Assembly (NCBI GenBank): GCA_036563245.1
Contig: DATCMU010000050.1
Span: 1-64,000 of the forward strand
Direction of reading: 5' to 3'
DNA length: 64,000 bases
Source: DATCMU01 sp036563245
GTDB lineage: Bacteria; Pseudomonadota; Alphaproteobacteria; Rhizobiales; Devosiaceae
Each line of letters starts with the position of its first letter. The stretch's first letter is position 1. The notes below the pieces were generated by a model, which did not search any database, was not told the origin of the DNA, and saw nothing but the letters and a program-made list of their open reading frames with translations. Below are positions 24,012 through 33,266 of the stretch, in pieces. Both the position numbers and the translations under genes were made by a program.

Positions 24012-24716
24012 ATGCAATTGCCACAGCCTCTTACCAGGGCGCGACTCGTGCGCCGCTACAAGCGCTTCCTGGCCGACGCGGAATTGCCCTCGGGCGAAGT
24101 GATCACCGCCCATTGCGCGAATCCAGGCGCGATGACCGGCCTCGACATGCCCGGGTTGCCGGTCTGGCTGTCATATTCCGACAATCCCAGGCGAAAGCTC
24201 CAATGGAGCCTTGAACTCGTCGAACTGCCGACCGGGCTGGTCGGCATCAACACCAGCCATCCCAACCGGATCGTTGGCGAGGCCATTGCCGAAAAGGCGA
24301 TTCCCGAGCTTGCCCAATATCCCCATGTCCGGGCCGAAGTCCCCTATGGCGAGCGTTCGCGGGTCGATTTCCTGCTTTGGGGCGACGATCTGCCGGACTG
24401 TTTTGTGGAAGTGAAGAACGTCCATCTCAGCCGAAGGCCCGGCCTCGCCGAATTCCCCGACTGTCCAACCGCGCGTGGCGCGCGGCACCTGACCGAGCTG
24501 GCAAGGGTCGCGGGGGCCGGGCACCGCGCGGCGCTGCTCTATCTTGTGCAGAGGACCGACTGCACCCATTTCAGTCTCGCCGCGGACATTGACCCCACCT
24601 ACATGCAGGCGCATGCCATGGCTGTCGCGGCGGGTGTGCAGATGTTGTGCTATGCCTGCACGATCGATAACGAGGAAATCCGCCTCGCCCGGCCCCTTCC
24701 CATGCGCGGGGCCTGA
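24012..24716 (+). CDS. sfsA: SfsA DNA/RNA-nuclease family protein
   Basis: This 234-residue protein matches SfsA: LVRRYKRFLADAEL, ITAHCANPGAMTGLD, INTSHPNRIVGEAI, SRVDFLLWGDDLPDCFVEVKNVHLS and FPDCPTARGARHLTEL. It was first linked to sugar fermentation, and a nuclease-like fold is proposed. The ATG at 24012 matches the family start. It precedes map by 21 bases and radC after that, a common alphaproteobacterial order, so these probably form an operon. Confidence 0.95.
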   Translation: MQLPQPLTRARLVRRYKRFLADAELPSGEVITAHCANPGAMTGLDMPGLPVWLSYSDNPRRKLQWSLELVELPTGLVGINTSHPNRIVGEAIAEKAIPELAQYPHVRAEVPYGERSRVDFLLWGDDLPDCFVEVKNVHLSRRPGLAEFPDCPTARGARHLTELARVAGAGHRAALLYLVQRTDCTHFSLAADIDPTYMQAHAMAVAAGVQMLCYACTIDNEEIRLARPLPMRGA

Positions 24717-24737
24717 CGCTATTTTCCAGGGCGGGCA

Positions 24738-25583
24738 ATGGAGCAGCACATGGTGACCTACGTCGAAGCGGACAGCAATCTCAAGCGCACCGCCGGTGTC
24801 ATTCCCTTGCACGGCGAGGAGGGTTTTGCCGGAATGCGCAAGGCCGGCCGGCTGACCGCCGAGGTCCTTGACCTGCTTGTGGACAAGGTGGAACCGGGTG
24901 TTCCGACCGAGGATCTCGACCGTTTCGTCTTCGAATTCGCCCGCGACAACGGCGCGGTGCCCGCCACCCTGTTCTACAGGGGTTACCGGCATTCGGTCTG
25001 TACCTCGATCAATCACGTGGTTTGCCACGGCATACCGTCCGAGCGCCCGCTGCGCGAAGGTGACATCGTCAATATCGACGTCACCCTGATCGTTGATGGC
25101 TGGCACGGCGATTCGAGCCGCATGTACCCGGTCGGAGAGATTTCGCGAAAGGCCGAGCGCCTGATCGAGATCACCTATGAGAGCCTGGAGCGCGCCCTGA
25201 AGGTGGCCCGCCCCGGCAACACCACCGGCGATATCGGCGCCGCCATCCAGCAATATGCGGAAGCCGAACGCGCCAGCGTGGTTCGCGATTTTGTCGGCCA
25301 CGGTCTCGGCCGCCTGTTCCACGACGAACCCAACATCCTGCATTTCGGCACGCCGGGGACCGGCATCGAACTGAAACCGGGGATGATCTTCACCATCGAA
25401 CCCATGATCAATCTCGGTCGCCCGCATGTGAAGATCCTTGCCGACGGCTGGACCGCGGTCACCCGAGATCGCACCCTGTCCGCCCAGGCGGAGCACTCCA
25501 TCGGCATCACCGAAAGCGGCTGTGAGGTCTTCACGCTTTCGCCGCGCGGCCTGTTCAACCCGCTCGATGCCCGCCGCAAATGA
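24738..25583 (+). CDS. map: Methionine aminopeptidase type I
   Basis: Map removes the initiator methionine from new proteins. The 281-residue enzyme shows the pita-bread metal ligands in order: substrate His97 (VVCHGIP), Asp114 (NIDVTLIV), Asp125 (GWHGDSSRMY), His188 (VGHGLGR), Glu221 (FTIEPMI) and Glu252 (QAEHSIGIT). The N-terminal extension is short and without zinc fingers. It lies between sfsA and radC, overlapping radC by 4 bases. Confidence 0.97.
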   Translation: MEQHMVTYVEADSNLKRTAGVIPLHGEEGFAGMRKAGRLTAEVLDLLVDKVEPGVPTEDLDRFVFEFARDNGAVPATLFYRGYRHSVCTSINHVVCHGIPSERPLREGDIVNIDVTLIVDGWHGDSSRMYPVGEISRKAERLIEITYESLERALKVARPGNTTGDIGAAIQQYAEAERASVVRDFVGHGLGRLFHDEPNILHFGTPGTGIELKPGMIFTIEPMINLGRPHVKILADGWTAVTRDRTLSAQAEHSIGITESGCEVFTLSPRGLFNPLDARRK

Positions 25584-26305
25584 GCGCACCCACCAGTGGC
25601 AAGGACGTCGATGAGGGCGACAGCGAGGGCTCCACGCCCCATTACCATGGGCACAGGAAGCGCCTGCGCGAGCGATTCGAACAGGGCGGCAGCGCCGTCC
25701 TTCGCGACTACGAATTGCTCGAACTGATCCTGTTTCGGCTCCTGCCGCGACGCGACACCAAGCCGATTGCCAAGGCGATGCTCGCCCGGTTCGGAAGTTT
25801 TTCGGAGGCGCTGAGCGCCCCGGCCCACCTGCTGGCCGAGATTGACGGGCTTGGCCGCACCGCCGTGACCGACCTCAAGGTCATCGTCGCCGCCGCCCAG
25901 CGCTTTGCGCGCGACGAAGTACCTGATCGCCCGATCCTCGGTTCCTGGACGGCACTGGTCGACTACTGCCGCTCGCAGATGGCCTATGAAACCCGCGAAC
26001 AGTTCCGCATCCTGTTCCTCGACAAGAAGAATCGGCTGATTGCCGACGAGGTTCAGCAGGTCGGCACCGTCGATCACACACCGGTCTATCCGCGCGAGGT
26101 GATCCGCCGCACCCTGGAGCTATCCGCCACGGCGCTGATCCTGGTGCATAATCACCCCTCGGGCGACCCCTCGCCCTCCTCTGCAGATGTGCAGATGACA
26201 AAGGCCATCGCGGATATCGCCCGCCCGCTCGGAATCACCCTGCACGATCATCTCATCGTCGGGCGATCCGGCCATGTCTCGATGCGTGGGCTCAAGCTGA
26301 TCTAG
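25580..26305 (+). CDS. radC: RadC family JAB1/MPN-domain protein
   Basis: This 241-residue protein has an N-terminal helix-hairpin-helix region (about 65-110, including AEIDGLGRTAVTDLK) and a C-terminal JAB1/MPN metalloprotease-like domain. The zinc site is visible: His190, His192 and Asp203 in LVHNHPSGDPSPSSAD. The family is annotated as DNA repair but its role is unsettled. It starts inside the stop of map. Confidence 0.95.
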   Translation: MSAPTSGKDVDEGDSEGSTPHYHGHRKRLRERFEQGGSAVLRDYELLELILFRLLPRRDTKPIAKAMLARFGSFSEALSAPAHLLAEIDGLGRTAVTDLKVIVAAAQRFARDEVPDRPILGSWTALVDYCRSQMAYETREQFRILFLDKKNRLIADEVQQVGTVDHTPVYPREVIRRTLELSATALILVHNHPSGDPSPSSADVQMTKAIADIARPLGITLHDHLIVGRSGHVSMRGLKLI

Positions 26306-26384
26306 GCAGCGCAGCGGAATTGTCCGGTTTTCGGACGGCCGGATCTTCAGACCCGAAGACGTTTCCGCTTTTGCCACGGATGCT

Positions 26385-27596
26385 CTAGCTGCGGCTCAGC
26401 CTGGTGCGGGTCTGCCGCCACTTGCGCAGCAATGAATAGCTGGCCCGATGTTCCTTGAGCATGCGGCGCAGCTTGACGAAGCCGCGATGCGCTGACGAGG
26501 CGATACGTCCACGCAAGGTGACCGGCACATACCGGTGCTCCAGCGGAATGTGGACGTTGCACCATTGGCGTTTTTCGTCTGTCAGCCCTGCACCCATGTC
26601 GAACACCGCATAGCCCTGGTCGAACACGGTCTGCATCACGCTGACCAGGCAGTGCTTGCCTGGCGCCCCGGCTTGCAACCCTGGATCATCGCTCATGGAG
26701 GAGATCAGGCAGAACATCCGGTCGCCCTTGACCAGGTTGTAGCGTGTCGCAATGATTTCGCCGTCCAGTCGCAGGACGTGCATCACGCCCTTGAGGTCTT
26801 CCCCACCCGCGAACACCTTGAGATAGAAGTCCTGCACTTGCGGTGCGGCAAACGGATTGCAGATGCCCTGCGCCTGGAACCGCGCCGCGCGCTGCTCGAA
26901 CATGGCGCCTAGCGCCACATCGATATCGTCGCCCGACTTGAGTTCCTCAAAACTGACTTCGCCCTGGGCGGCCAGCTTCTGAGCATGCTGCTTGTCGTGC
27001 TTGCGGCGCGAGCGATTGCGCTGGGTCGCGTCGCAGTCCGCAAAACTCTTGAACTCGGCGCGATAGAGGGTCTCGCCGGCAATCGAATGCCCCACCGCGC
27101 CGAACAGGCGATCGAGGCCGGGGCAGCCGACCGGCGTGAACGGCAGGTAGATCAGGTCCACACCCTGGGCCGCGCTGCGCACGCCTCGCCACAGCGCCGA
27201 AAGTTGGGCGTCGGTCGCCGCGGCCAACCGGCCTGAATCGATCAGCGGTGCGTTGCAGCCCACATGGCGTCCGAACAACCATGTGAGCACCGTAAGGCCA
27301 AACGGCCGCATCACCATGAGGGGCAGCAGCATCACCGGAACGCCACCAAGACTGGCCAGGACATGGAATTGTTCCGTGCCCGCGCCAAGCGTGCCAATCC
27401 ACTGTTCGGCAAATGCAAGGTTCTGCCCCGGCGATTCAACCTCGACTGGCTCGAGCTTTCGCCAATCCTCGGCGACATCGGACAGATGGCGGACAATCGA
27501 AATGGTCACAGCCGCCGATTCAGCTACGCCCTCGAGTGGGCGGTCACTGACCGCCGCGCCCTGGGTCCCGACCTGAATTGTCGATGCTCCAGCCAC
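26385..27596 (-). CDS. GNAT-fold acyltransferase of the CelD/BioF2-like type
   Basis: This 403-residue protein has the two-lobed GNAT pattern of CelD-like (acetyltransferase 6) proteins. Seen are ISIVRHLSDVAEDWRKLEP near the N-terminus, PLIDSGRLAAATDAQLSALW, a central linker FADCDATQRNRSRRKHDKQ, and MHVLRLDGEIIATRYNLVKG. Then comes the final acceptor region GYAVFDMGAGLTDEKRQWC. Relatives add acyl groups to cellulose or other polysaccharides, or act in polymer modification. The substrate is unknown. The start is a GTG at 27596 with a weak site; a later start is possible. No cellulose synthase is in the window. Confidence 0.82.
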   Translation of the reverse strand: MAGASTIQVGTQGAAVSDRPLEGVAESAAVTISIVRHLSDVAEDWRKLEPVEVESPGQNLAFAEQWIGTLGAGTEQFHVLASLGGVPVMLLPLMVMRPFGLTVLTWLFGRHVGCNAPLIDSGRLAAATDAQLSALWRGVRSAAQGVDLIYLPFTPVGCPGLDRLFGAVGHSIAGETLYRAEFKSFADCDATQRNRSRRKHDKQHAQKLAAQGEVSFEELKSGDDIDVALGAMFEQRAARFQAQGICNPFAAPQVQDFYLKVFAGGEDLKGVMHVLRLDGEIIATRYNLVKGDRMFCLISSMSDDPGLQAGAPGKHCLVSVMQTVFDQGYAVFDMGAGLTDEKRQWCNVHIPLEHRYVPVTLRGRIASSAHRGFVKLRRMLKEHRASYSLLRKWRQTRTRLSRS

Positions 27597-27632
27597 TTTT
27601 CAAACCCGAAACAAATGATTCAATCACGTCTT

Positions 27633-27684
27633 GTTTACCGGCATCGCGCACCCGATGCGTGAATATTCTTGGCAAAAGGTAAAC
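27633..27684. repeat. Nested inverted repeats upstream of the acyltransferase
   Basis: GTTTACC (27633-27639) pairs with GGTAAAC (27678-27684), and inside lies GCATCG/CGATGC (27641-27646 and 27653-27658). The pair sits in the 183-base gap between ccdA and the acyltransferase gene, upstream of the latter. It could be an operator or a leader structure; nothing more can be said. Confidence 0.35.
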
Positions 27685-27779
27685 GCGGGCCCGTCCGGTG
27701 GACCGCACGGGATGCCCGGCATCAGTCAACACGCGGAAAGGGAGCCGGACCGATCAACGCCCGGCCCTGAATCAGGCCA

Positions 27780-28517
27780 TCAACCGAGCGTCGCAAGCCC
27801 CGGAAATGTCTCCAGGAACCAGTAGCTCAAGCGTGTGAAATTGCCCGTGATGAACAGGAGGCCGGTCAACACCAAGAGTGCCCCCATCACCTTTTCCACG
27901 ACCCCCAGGTGTTTCTTGAAACTGTGGAAGAACGAGAGGAATGGCCCAATCAGAAGGCCCGCGATCAGGAAGGGCACGCCAAGCCCGGCCGAGTAGACCG
28001 CGAGCAGCAAGGCACCCTGGGTAGCTGATTCCTGGTTGGCGGCCACCGCCAGGATGGCGGCGAGAACGGGCCCGATGCAGGGCGTCCAGCCAATCGCAAA
28101 GGCGAGCCCGAGAAGGAACCCGCCCACCGGCCCGCTGGCGACCCCAGGCCCCTGCGCCCGCACCTGCCGGTCGAGCATCGCGATACGGAACACACCGAGG
28201 AAATGCAGGCCCATGGCGATGATGAGCAGGCCAGCGACAGGTGTCAGAACCGGCAGGGCCTGCCGGAAGACCTGGCCGAACGCTGTGGCTGTCGCGCCAA
28301 GTGCGATGAACACGACCGAGAAGCCCAGAATGAAGAATAGCGAAGTGAATACGCTGCGCCGCCAGACCACGCCGGCGGCCGATCCGTCGGCGCGCAACTG
28401 CTCGAAGCTGGCTCCGCCCATATAGGTGAGATAGGGCGGCACCAGCGGCAATACGCAGGGGCTCAGGAAACTCAGAATCCCGGCGGCAAACACCACCGGC
28501 AGCGAAAGACCCAGCAT
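27780..28517 (-). CDS. ccdA: Cytochrome c biogenesis protein CcdA (DsbD beta-like)
   Basis: CcdA passes reducing electrons from cytoplasmic thioredoxin across the inner membrane for periplasmic thiol chemistry and cytochrome c maturation. The 245-residue protein has six membrane helices and the two conserved cysteines in SPCVLPLVPPYLTYMGG (Cys21) and IGWTPCIGPVLAAIL. It is monocistronic, with the neighbour at 28689 divergent. No other ccm genes are present here. Confidence 0.93.
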   Translation of the reverse strand: MLGLSLPVVFAAGILSFLSPCVLPLVPPYLTYMGGASFEQLRADGSAAGVVWRRSVFTSLFFILGFSVVFIALGATATAFGQVFRQALPVLTPVAGLLIIAMGLHFLGVFRIAMLDRQVRAQGPGVASGPVGGFLLGLAFAIGWTPCIGPVLAAILAVAANQESATQGALLLAVYSAGLGVPFLIAGLLIGPFLSFFHSFKKHLGVVEKVMGALLVLTGLLFITGNFTRLSYWFLETFPGLATLG

Positions 28518-28688
28518 GGACGCTCCTTGTTTGCAGCCCTTTTAGCCCACCACGCGGCAAGTGCAACGGGCCGGCATGCGTCTCGCCGGAATGTGATGCG
28601 ACGCGCGCGCGACAGCCGCGCTCGGATTGCGCCCCGCCGCCCCCCGTGCTAGGGGCGCTGCGTCCCGCAAAATCTGAGGATGCCGCCG

Positions 28689-29366
28689 ATGAAGGCCCGC
28701 CAGCCAAGGATATCGCCCTCGATCCTCTCCGCCGATTTCGCCCGGCTCGGCGAAGAAGTACGCGCCATAGATGAAGGCGGTTGCGACTGGGTGCATGTCG
28801 ACGTGATGGATGGCCACTTCGTGCCAAACCTCACCATCGGCCCGCTCATCGTCTCCGCGATCCGGCCGGTGACACGCAAGCCGCTCGACGTTCACCTGAT
28901 GATCGCCCCCGCCGATCCCTATCTCGAAGCCTTTGCCAAGGCCGGCGCCGACATCATAACCGTTCACGCCGAGGCGGGGCCTCACCTCGACCGCTCGCTG
29001 CAGGCGATCCGGGCGCTTGGCAAGAAGGCGGGCGTTTCGCTCAACCCCGCAACGCCCCTCTCCGCCATCGAGCACGTCATGGACAAGCTCGACCTCATCC
29101 TGATCATGAGCGTGAACCCGGGCTTCGGCGGCCAGAGTTTCATCCCCGAGGCGCTCAACAAGCTGCGCCAGGCCAGAGCGCTGATCGGCGGCCGCCCCAT
29201 CGATCTCGAGGTCGACGGTGGCGTGAGCGCCCACAATGCCGCGGAGATCGCGGCGGCCGGTGCCGACGTGTTCGTTGCGGGATCGGCCATTTTCTCGGGC
29301 AATGACGCGGCGACCTATGCCCCACGCATCTCGGCCATCCGCGAGGCGGCGTCGTTGACAGCCTGA
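28689..29366 (+). CDS. rpe: Ribulose-phosphate 3-epimerase
   Basis: Rpe interconverts ribulose 5-phosphate and xylulose 5-phosphate in the pentose phosphate pathway. The 225-residue TIM-barrel shows ISPSILSADFARLGEE, VHVDVMDGHFVPNLTIG, DVHLMI, SVNPGFGGQSFIP and EVDGGVSAHNA. These hold the metal-binding His, Asp and phosphate-binding Gly residues. The ATG at 28689 is preferred because GAGG is nine bases ahead; an ATG at 28680 sits too close to that site. MFS gene follows 31 bases later. Confidence 0.97.
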   Translation: MKARQPRISPSILSADFARLGEEVRAIDEGGCDWVHVDVMDGHFVPNLTIGPLIVSAIRPVTRKPLDVHLMIAPADPYLEAFAKAGADIITVHAEAGPHLDRSLQAIRALGKKAGVSLNPATPLSAIEHVMDKLDLILIMSVNPGFGGQSFIPEALNKLRQARALIGGRPIDLEVDGGVSAHNAAEIAAAGADVFVAGSAIFSGNDAATYAPRISAIREAASLTA

Positions 29367-29397
29367 AAGACAGGCGGTCGGGAAAGGCGGCGGCGTC

Positions 29398-30531
29398 ATG
29401 TCATTGCAGCAACGCGTCCTGTGGCTGTTCTTTCTGCAGCCGGTGGCGTTCGGCGCCTGGATCCCGCGCATCCCGCAAATCCAGACCAAGCTCGCCCTCG
29501 ATCCAGCCGGACTTGCGCTGGCGTTGGCCGGCGGTCCCGTGGGCACACTGATCACACTGCTTTTTGCGGACCGGCTGGTGCACGCGCTGGGTGCGCGCCA
29601 GACAACTCTCGTCTTTTTTCCAGTCTTTTTCGCCGTCATGGCCTTGCCCTTGCTCGCCCCCACCTTGCCCTTGCTCGCGCTTTCGCTGGCATTGATGAGC
29701 GCCAGCATTTCCATTCTCGAACTGGGACTGAACGTCCTGGCAAGCGAAGCGGAACGTCTCGAAAAGCGCATCATAATGAGCAAGGCGCATGGCTTCTGGA
29801 GCCTTGGCCTGATGGCCGGGACAGCTCTGGGCGCGATCGCTGCGGGCCTTCACGTCGCGCCGATCGCCGCGAACCTGGCCATAACCCTCTTTGCCTTGCC
29901 CGCTGCCATGTGGTTCGGTCGGGAACTGCCGCGCGCCGCCCCCCCGGCCAGCAGTGTGCCGGGAAAGATCGCCCTGCCGCACCCTGTGCTCTTGCTCATC
30001 TGTCTCTATGTTTTCGGAACCGCCCTGACCGAAGGGGCGGTGGCAGACTGGTCGGCGATCTACATGCGCGACGCATTCGGCAGCACGCCGGGAATTGGCG
30101 GGCTCGCGGTTTCCGCCTTTTCGCTGGCCGTTGCGCTGACCCGGATGATGGGGGACCGACTTCGCCAGAGGTTTGGCCCCGCAAGGTTGGGACGCACGCT
30201 GGCATTTGTCGGCCTTGCAGGCGTACTGCTGGTGGTTTTCGCCCCCAGCGAGAGCGCTGGCATCCTCGGCTTTGTGCTGGTCGGCATTGGCGCCTCCGTT
30301 GCCTTTCCGATTGGCGTTTCAGCGGCGGTAGAAGCACCGGGGCGCAACACCGCATCCAATGTCGCAACACTTTCCTTTATCGCATTGACCGGATTCCTCA
30401 TTGGGCCATTGCTTATCGGATCGATCACCCAGCTGGCCGGCATCCGCGCCGGACTGGGAGTGTTGTTTCCCATGCTGGCGCTCAGCGCGCTGCTCGCGCC
30501 CGTGCTGAACCGCCCCAGGATCACCAGATAG
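29398..30531 (+). CDS. MFS transporter (YbjJ-like)
   Basis: This 377-residue protein has 12 predicted helices and MFS features: WIPRIPQIQTKLALDPAGLALALAG near the N-terminus, GALGTLITLLFADRL-like loop 2/3 and MMGDRLRQRFGPARLGR in the second half. The GxWxPRIP start resembles the YbjJ-type fucose/sugar-like MFS subgroup. The substrate is unknown. It lies close behind rpe and may be cotranscribed. Confidence 0.82.
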   Translation: MSLQQRVLWLFFLQPVAFGAWIPRIPQIQTKLALDPAGLALALAGGPVGTLITLLFADRLVHALGARQTTLVFFPVFFAVMALPLLAPTLPLLALSLALMSASISILELGLNVLASEAERLEKRIIMSKAHGFWSLGLMAGTALGAIAAGLHVAPIAANLAITLFALPAAMWFGRELPRAAPPASSVPGKIALPHPVLLLICLYVFGTALTEGAVADWSAIYMRDAFGSTPGIGGLAVSAFSLAVALTRMMGDRLRQRFGPARLGRTLAFVGLAGVLLVVFAPSESAGILGFVLVGIGASVAFPIGVSAAVEAPGRNTASNVATLSFIALTGFLIGPLLIGSITQLAGIRAGLGVLFPMLALSALLAPVLNRPRITR

Positions 30532-30713
30532 GCCCCGCAATGTTGCTCGAAACCGTCGCTCGTGCTAGCGCACGGCCCAGCTTGCCTGTTTGCCCCGAAG
30601 CGCTTTCCGGCTGAAGAGTGTTTCCAGGTCAAATAGAAACCGGTTCACCAGTCGGAAACGCGAAACGAAACCGACACCGCCCCCGCGATCCCTGAATTTC
30701 GGAGCCCTGTTCC

Positions 30714-32033
30714 ATGATCCCTCGCTACTCCCGCCCTGAAATGGTCGCCATCTGGTCGCCCGAAACCCGGTTTCGCATCTGGTTCGAGATCGAGGCGCAC
30801 GCGACCACCCAGCTGGCGAAACTGGGCGTGGTCCCGGAAGACGCCGCGCGCGTGATCTGGGAGAAGGGATCAACTGCCACGTTCGACGTCGCGCGCATCG
30901 ATGAGATCGAACGCGAGGTCAAGCACGACGTCATCGCCTTCCTCACGCACCTTGCGGAGATCGTCGGGCCCGATGCGCGGTTCGTCCACCAGGGCATGAC
31001 ATCCTCGGACGTGCTCGACACCTGTCTTGCCGTGCAGCTTGCCCGCGCTTCCGACATCCTGCTTGCGGATATCGATCGCGTGCTTGAAGCGTTGAAAAAG
31101 CGCGCCTTCGAGCACAAGGACACGATCACCATCGGCCGCAGCCACGGCATCCATGCCGAGCCGACCACTTTCGGGGTCAAGCTCGCCCAGGCCTTTGCCG
31201 AATTTTCGCGCTGCCGCGACAGGCTGGTTGCCGCCCGCGCCGAGATCGCTACCTGCGCCATCTCGGGCGCCATCGGCACCTTCGCCAATATCGACCCCTC
31301 GGTGGAGGCGTACGTCGCCGAACAGATGGGGCTCGCCGTGGAGCCGGTTTCCACCCAGGTCATCCCGCGCGACCGCCACGCGATGTTCTTCGCAACTCTT
31401 GGCGTGATCGCCTCGTCCATGGAGCGCGTCGCCACCGAAGTGCGCCACCTCCAGCGCACCGAAGTGCTTGAGGCAGAGGAATATTTCTCGCCGGGCCAGA
31501 AGGGCTCGTCCGCCATGCCGCACAAGCGCAACCCGGTCCTCACTGAAAATCTCACCGGCCTTGCGCGGCTCGTGCGCGGCATGGTCACCCCGGCGCTCGA
31601 GGACGTGGCGCTCTGGCACGAACGCGATATCTCCCACTCTTCGGTCGAACGCATGATCGGACCGGATGCGACGGTAACGCTCGATTTCGGCCTCAACAGG
31701 CTTGCCGGGGTCATCGAGAACCTGGTCGTCTATCCCCAGAACATGAAGAAGAACATCGACATGCTGGGCGGCCTGCACAATTCGCAGCGCGTGCTGCTCG
31801 CGCTCACCCAGGCGGGCCTGAGCCGCGAACAGAGCTATCGCGCCGTTCAGCGCAATGCCATGCAGGTCTGGCAGATGGACACCAACCGAGAAGGCCAGTT
31901 CGCCGCTCTTCTCAAGGCAGACCCCGAAGTGCATGCCGCCCTGTCAGACGCCGCGATCGATGCGATGTTCGACGAGGGATATCACCTCAAGCATGTGGAC
32001 ACGATCTTCCGGCGTGTGTTCGGCCAGGCATGA
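30714..32033 (+). CDS. purB: Adenylosuccinate lyase
   Basis: PurB catalyses two steps of purine synthesis, the release of fumarate from SAICAR and from adenylosuccinate. The 439-residue protein has the fumarase/ASL fold with the signature GSSAMPHKRNP (from about residue 264), the TSSDVLDTCLAVQLARAS helix with the catalytic base region, and HGIHAEPTTFGVK with the substrate-binding His. It overlaps the next gene by 4 bases and is the first pur gene of the purine block in this window. Confidence 0.97.
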   Translation: MIPRYSRPEMVAIWSPETRFRIWFEIEAHATTQLAKLGVVPEDAARVIWEKGSTATFDVARIDEIEREVKHDVIAFLTHLAEIVGPDARFVHQGMTSSDVLDTCLAVQLARASDILLADIDRVLEALKKRAFEHKDTITIGRSHGIHAEPTTFGVKLAQAFAEFSRCRDRLVAARAEIATCAISGAIGTFANIDPSVEAYVAEQMGLAVEPVSTQVIPRDRHAMFFATLGVIASSMERVATEVRHLQRTEVLEAEEYFSPGQKGSSAMPHKRNPVLTENLTGLARLVRGMVTPALEDVALWHERDISHSSVERMIGPDATVTLDFGLNRLAGVIENLVVYPQNMKKNIDMLGGLHNSQRVLLALTQAGLSREQSYRAVQRNAMQVWQMDTNREGQFAALLKADPEVHAALSDAAIDAMFDEGYHLKHVDTIFRRVFGQA

Positions 32034-32587
32034 GACTGAGCGACGCGGATATCCTGTTCGTTCCCGGCAAGGGTAATTCCGGGCCGGGTCACTGGCAGCG
32101 CCGCTGGGCGGAGCGATTCTCCACCGGAAGCGTGGTCGAACAGGAGAACTGGAGCCGGCCGGATCGCCAGCAATGGGTCGGCGTGCTGCAGCACGAAATC
32201 ATGATGGCCACGCGGCCCGTCGTCCTGATCGGCCACTCACTGGGGGTGACGACCATCGCGCATACGGCGGCCCTGCTGGCCGACACCAAGGTGCGCGGGG
32301 CATTTCTTGTCGCACCGTCCGACCCCGAGCGCGATCGGGGCGTTGCCAGGGGCGTGAAGACCTTCGCTCCGGTGCCCACCGACCCGCTTCCCTTCCCATC
32401 GATGCTGATCGCATCGAGTAATGATATCTACTGCTCGCTCGAACGCGCGGCCGAATTTGCCACCGCCTGGGGATCGGACTTCCATGTTGCCGGAGAAATG
32501 GGCCACATCAACGCCGATTCGGGGCACGGCCCCTGGCCGGAGGGGTTGATGATGCTGACCCGCCTGATGCAGCGGCTGCACGCCTGA
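32030..32587 (+). CDS. RBBP9/YdeN-like alpha/beta hydrolase
   Basis: This 185-residue small serine hydrolase starts MRLSDADILFVPGKGNSGPGHWQRRW, the RBBP9/YdeN family pattern, with nucleophile Ser70 in IGHSLGV, the acid in ASSNDIYC and the His in GHINADSGHGPWPEG. The substrate is unknown. It is translationally coupled to purB (ATGA). A GC-rich hairpin follows, then the convergent DUF1476 gene. Confidence 0.88.
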   Translation: MRLSDADILFVPGKGNSGPGHWQRRWAERFSTGSVVEQENWSRPDRQQWVGVLQHEIMMATRPVVLIGHSLGVTTIAHTAALLADTKVRGAFLVAPSDPERDRGVARGVKTFAPVPTDPLPFPSMLIASSNDIYCSLERAAEFATAWGSDFHVAGEMGHINADSGHGPWPEGLMMLTRLMQRLHA

Positions 32588-32594
32588 AAAGAAA

Positions 32595-32613
32595 CGGGGC
32601 CACAAGGGCCCCG
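32595..32613. terminator. Possible terminator
   Basis: CGGGGCC (32595-32601) pairs with GGCCCCG (32607-32613) between the hydrolase gene and convergent DUF1476 gene. AAA precedes the stem, which suits the minus strand; no T run follows on the plus strand. Confidence 0.5.
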
Positions 32614-32656
32614 CGTCGTCGTTCCATCGAACCTGTCGGCCCGCTTCAAATCGGGA

Positions 32657-32983
32657 TCAGCCCTCGCGCTGCACCTGCTCGCGCGCGACCGCCACAAGTT
32701 GCGCCATCTTGGCCCGCAGGTCGGCCTCGGAAACGGTCACGTTCTTCTGCTTGAAGTCGCCCATCACCTTGCGCACCACGTCCTCCTCGCCCACTTCGGC
32801 GAAGTCCGCGGCAACCACTTCGGCCGCATAGGCCGCCTTCGCCGCGTCATCGGTAACGCCCATCTGCTCGGCGGCCCAGATGCCAAGCAGCTTGTTGCGG
32901 CGCGCCTCGGCCTTGAAGGCCAATTCGGCATCGTGGGCGAACTTGGCTTCCTGACCCTTTTCGCGATCTTCAAAACCGGACAT
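32657..32983 (-). CDS. ATPase inhibitor subunit zeta (DUF1476)
   Basis: The zeta subunit is a small alphaproteobacterial protein that blocks reverse turning of F1Fo ATP synthase, first described in Paracoccus. This 108-residue protein shows the family pattern: MSGFEDREKGQEAKFAHDAEL with the inhibitory N-terminus, FKAEARRNKLLGIWAAEQMG, and the helical C-terminus VGEEDVVRKVMGDFKQK. AGAGGAGA precedes the ATG. It is divergent from purC with 283 bases between, a very stable arrangement in rhizobia. The palindrome ATACCGGTAT at 33090-33099 lies in that gap. Confidence 0.93.
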   Translation of the reverse strand: MSGFEDREKGQEAKFAHDAELAFKAEARRNKLLGIWAAEQMGVTDDAAKAAYAAEVVAADFAEVGEEDVVRKVMGDFKQKNVTVSEADLRAKMAQLVAVAREQVQREG

Positions 32984-33266
32984 GTCGTCTCCTCTGAGCA
33001 TCTGGTGTTTGGCACGCAAGCCAGCGCGTTGTTGAGATAATGCGTTCCCACGGTCAAATCAACGCTGTCTGGCGGCCAAACGAACGCCCATACCGGTATT
33101 AATTGCGCAAAAGGGAACAAGCGGTCCGCCGCAGGCAATAAAAGTGCGGGGAAATCCTCGCCATCCGCCATGCGCTTTCGAAAGGGCTTGCAATTCACCC
33201 CCGATCTGGCGCAAGAGAAGCGCGCCGTGCTGGCCCTTCCCTTCATTGCTATTACGGACAGGTGAC

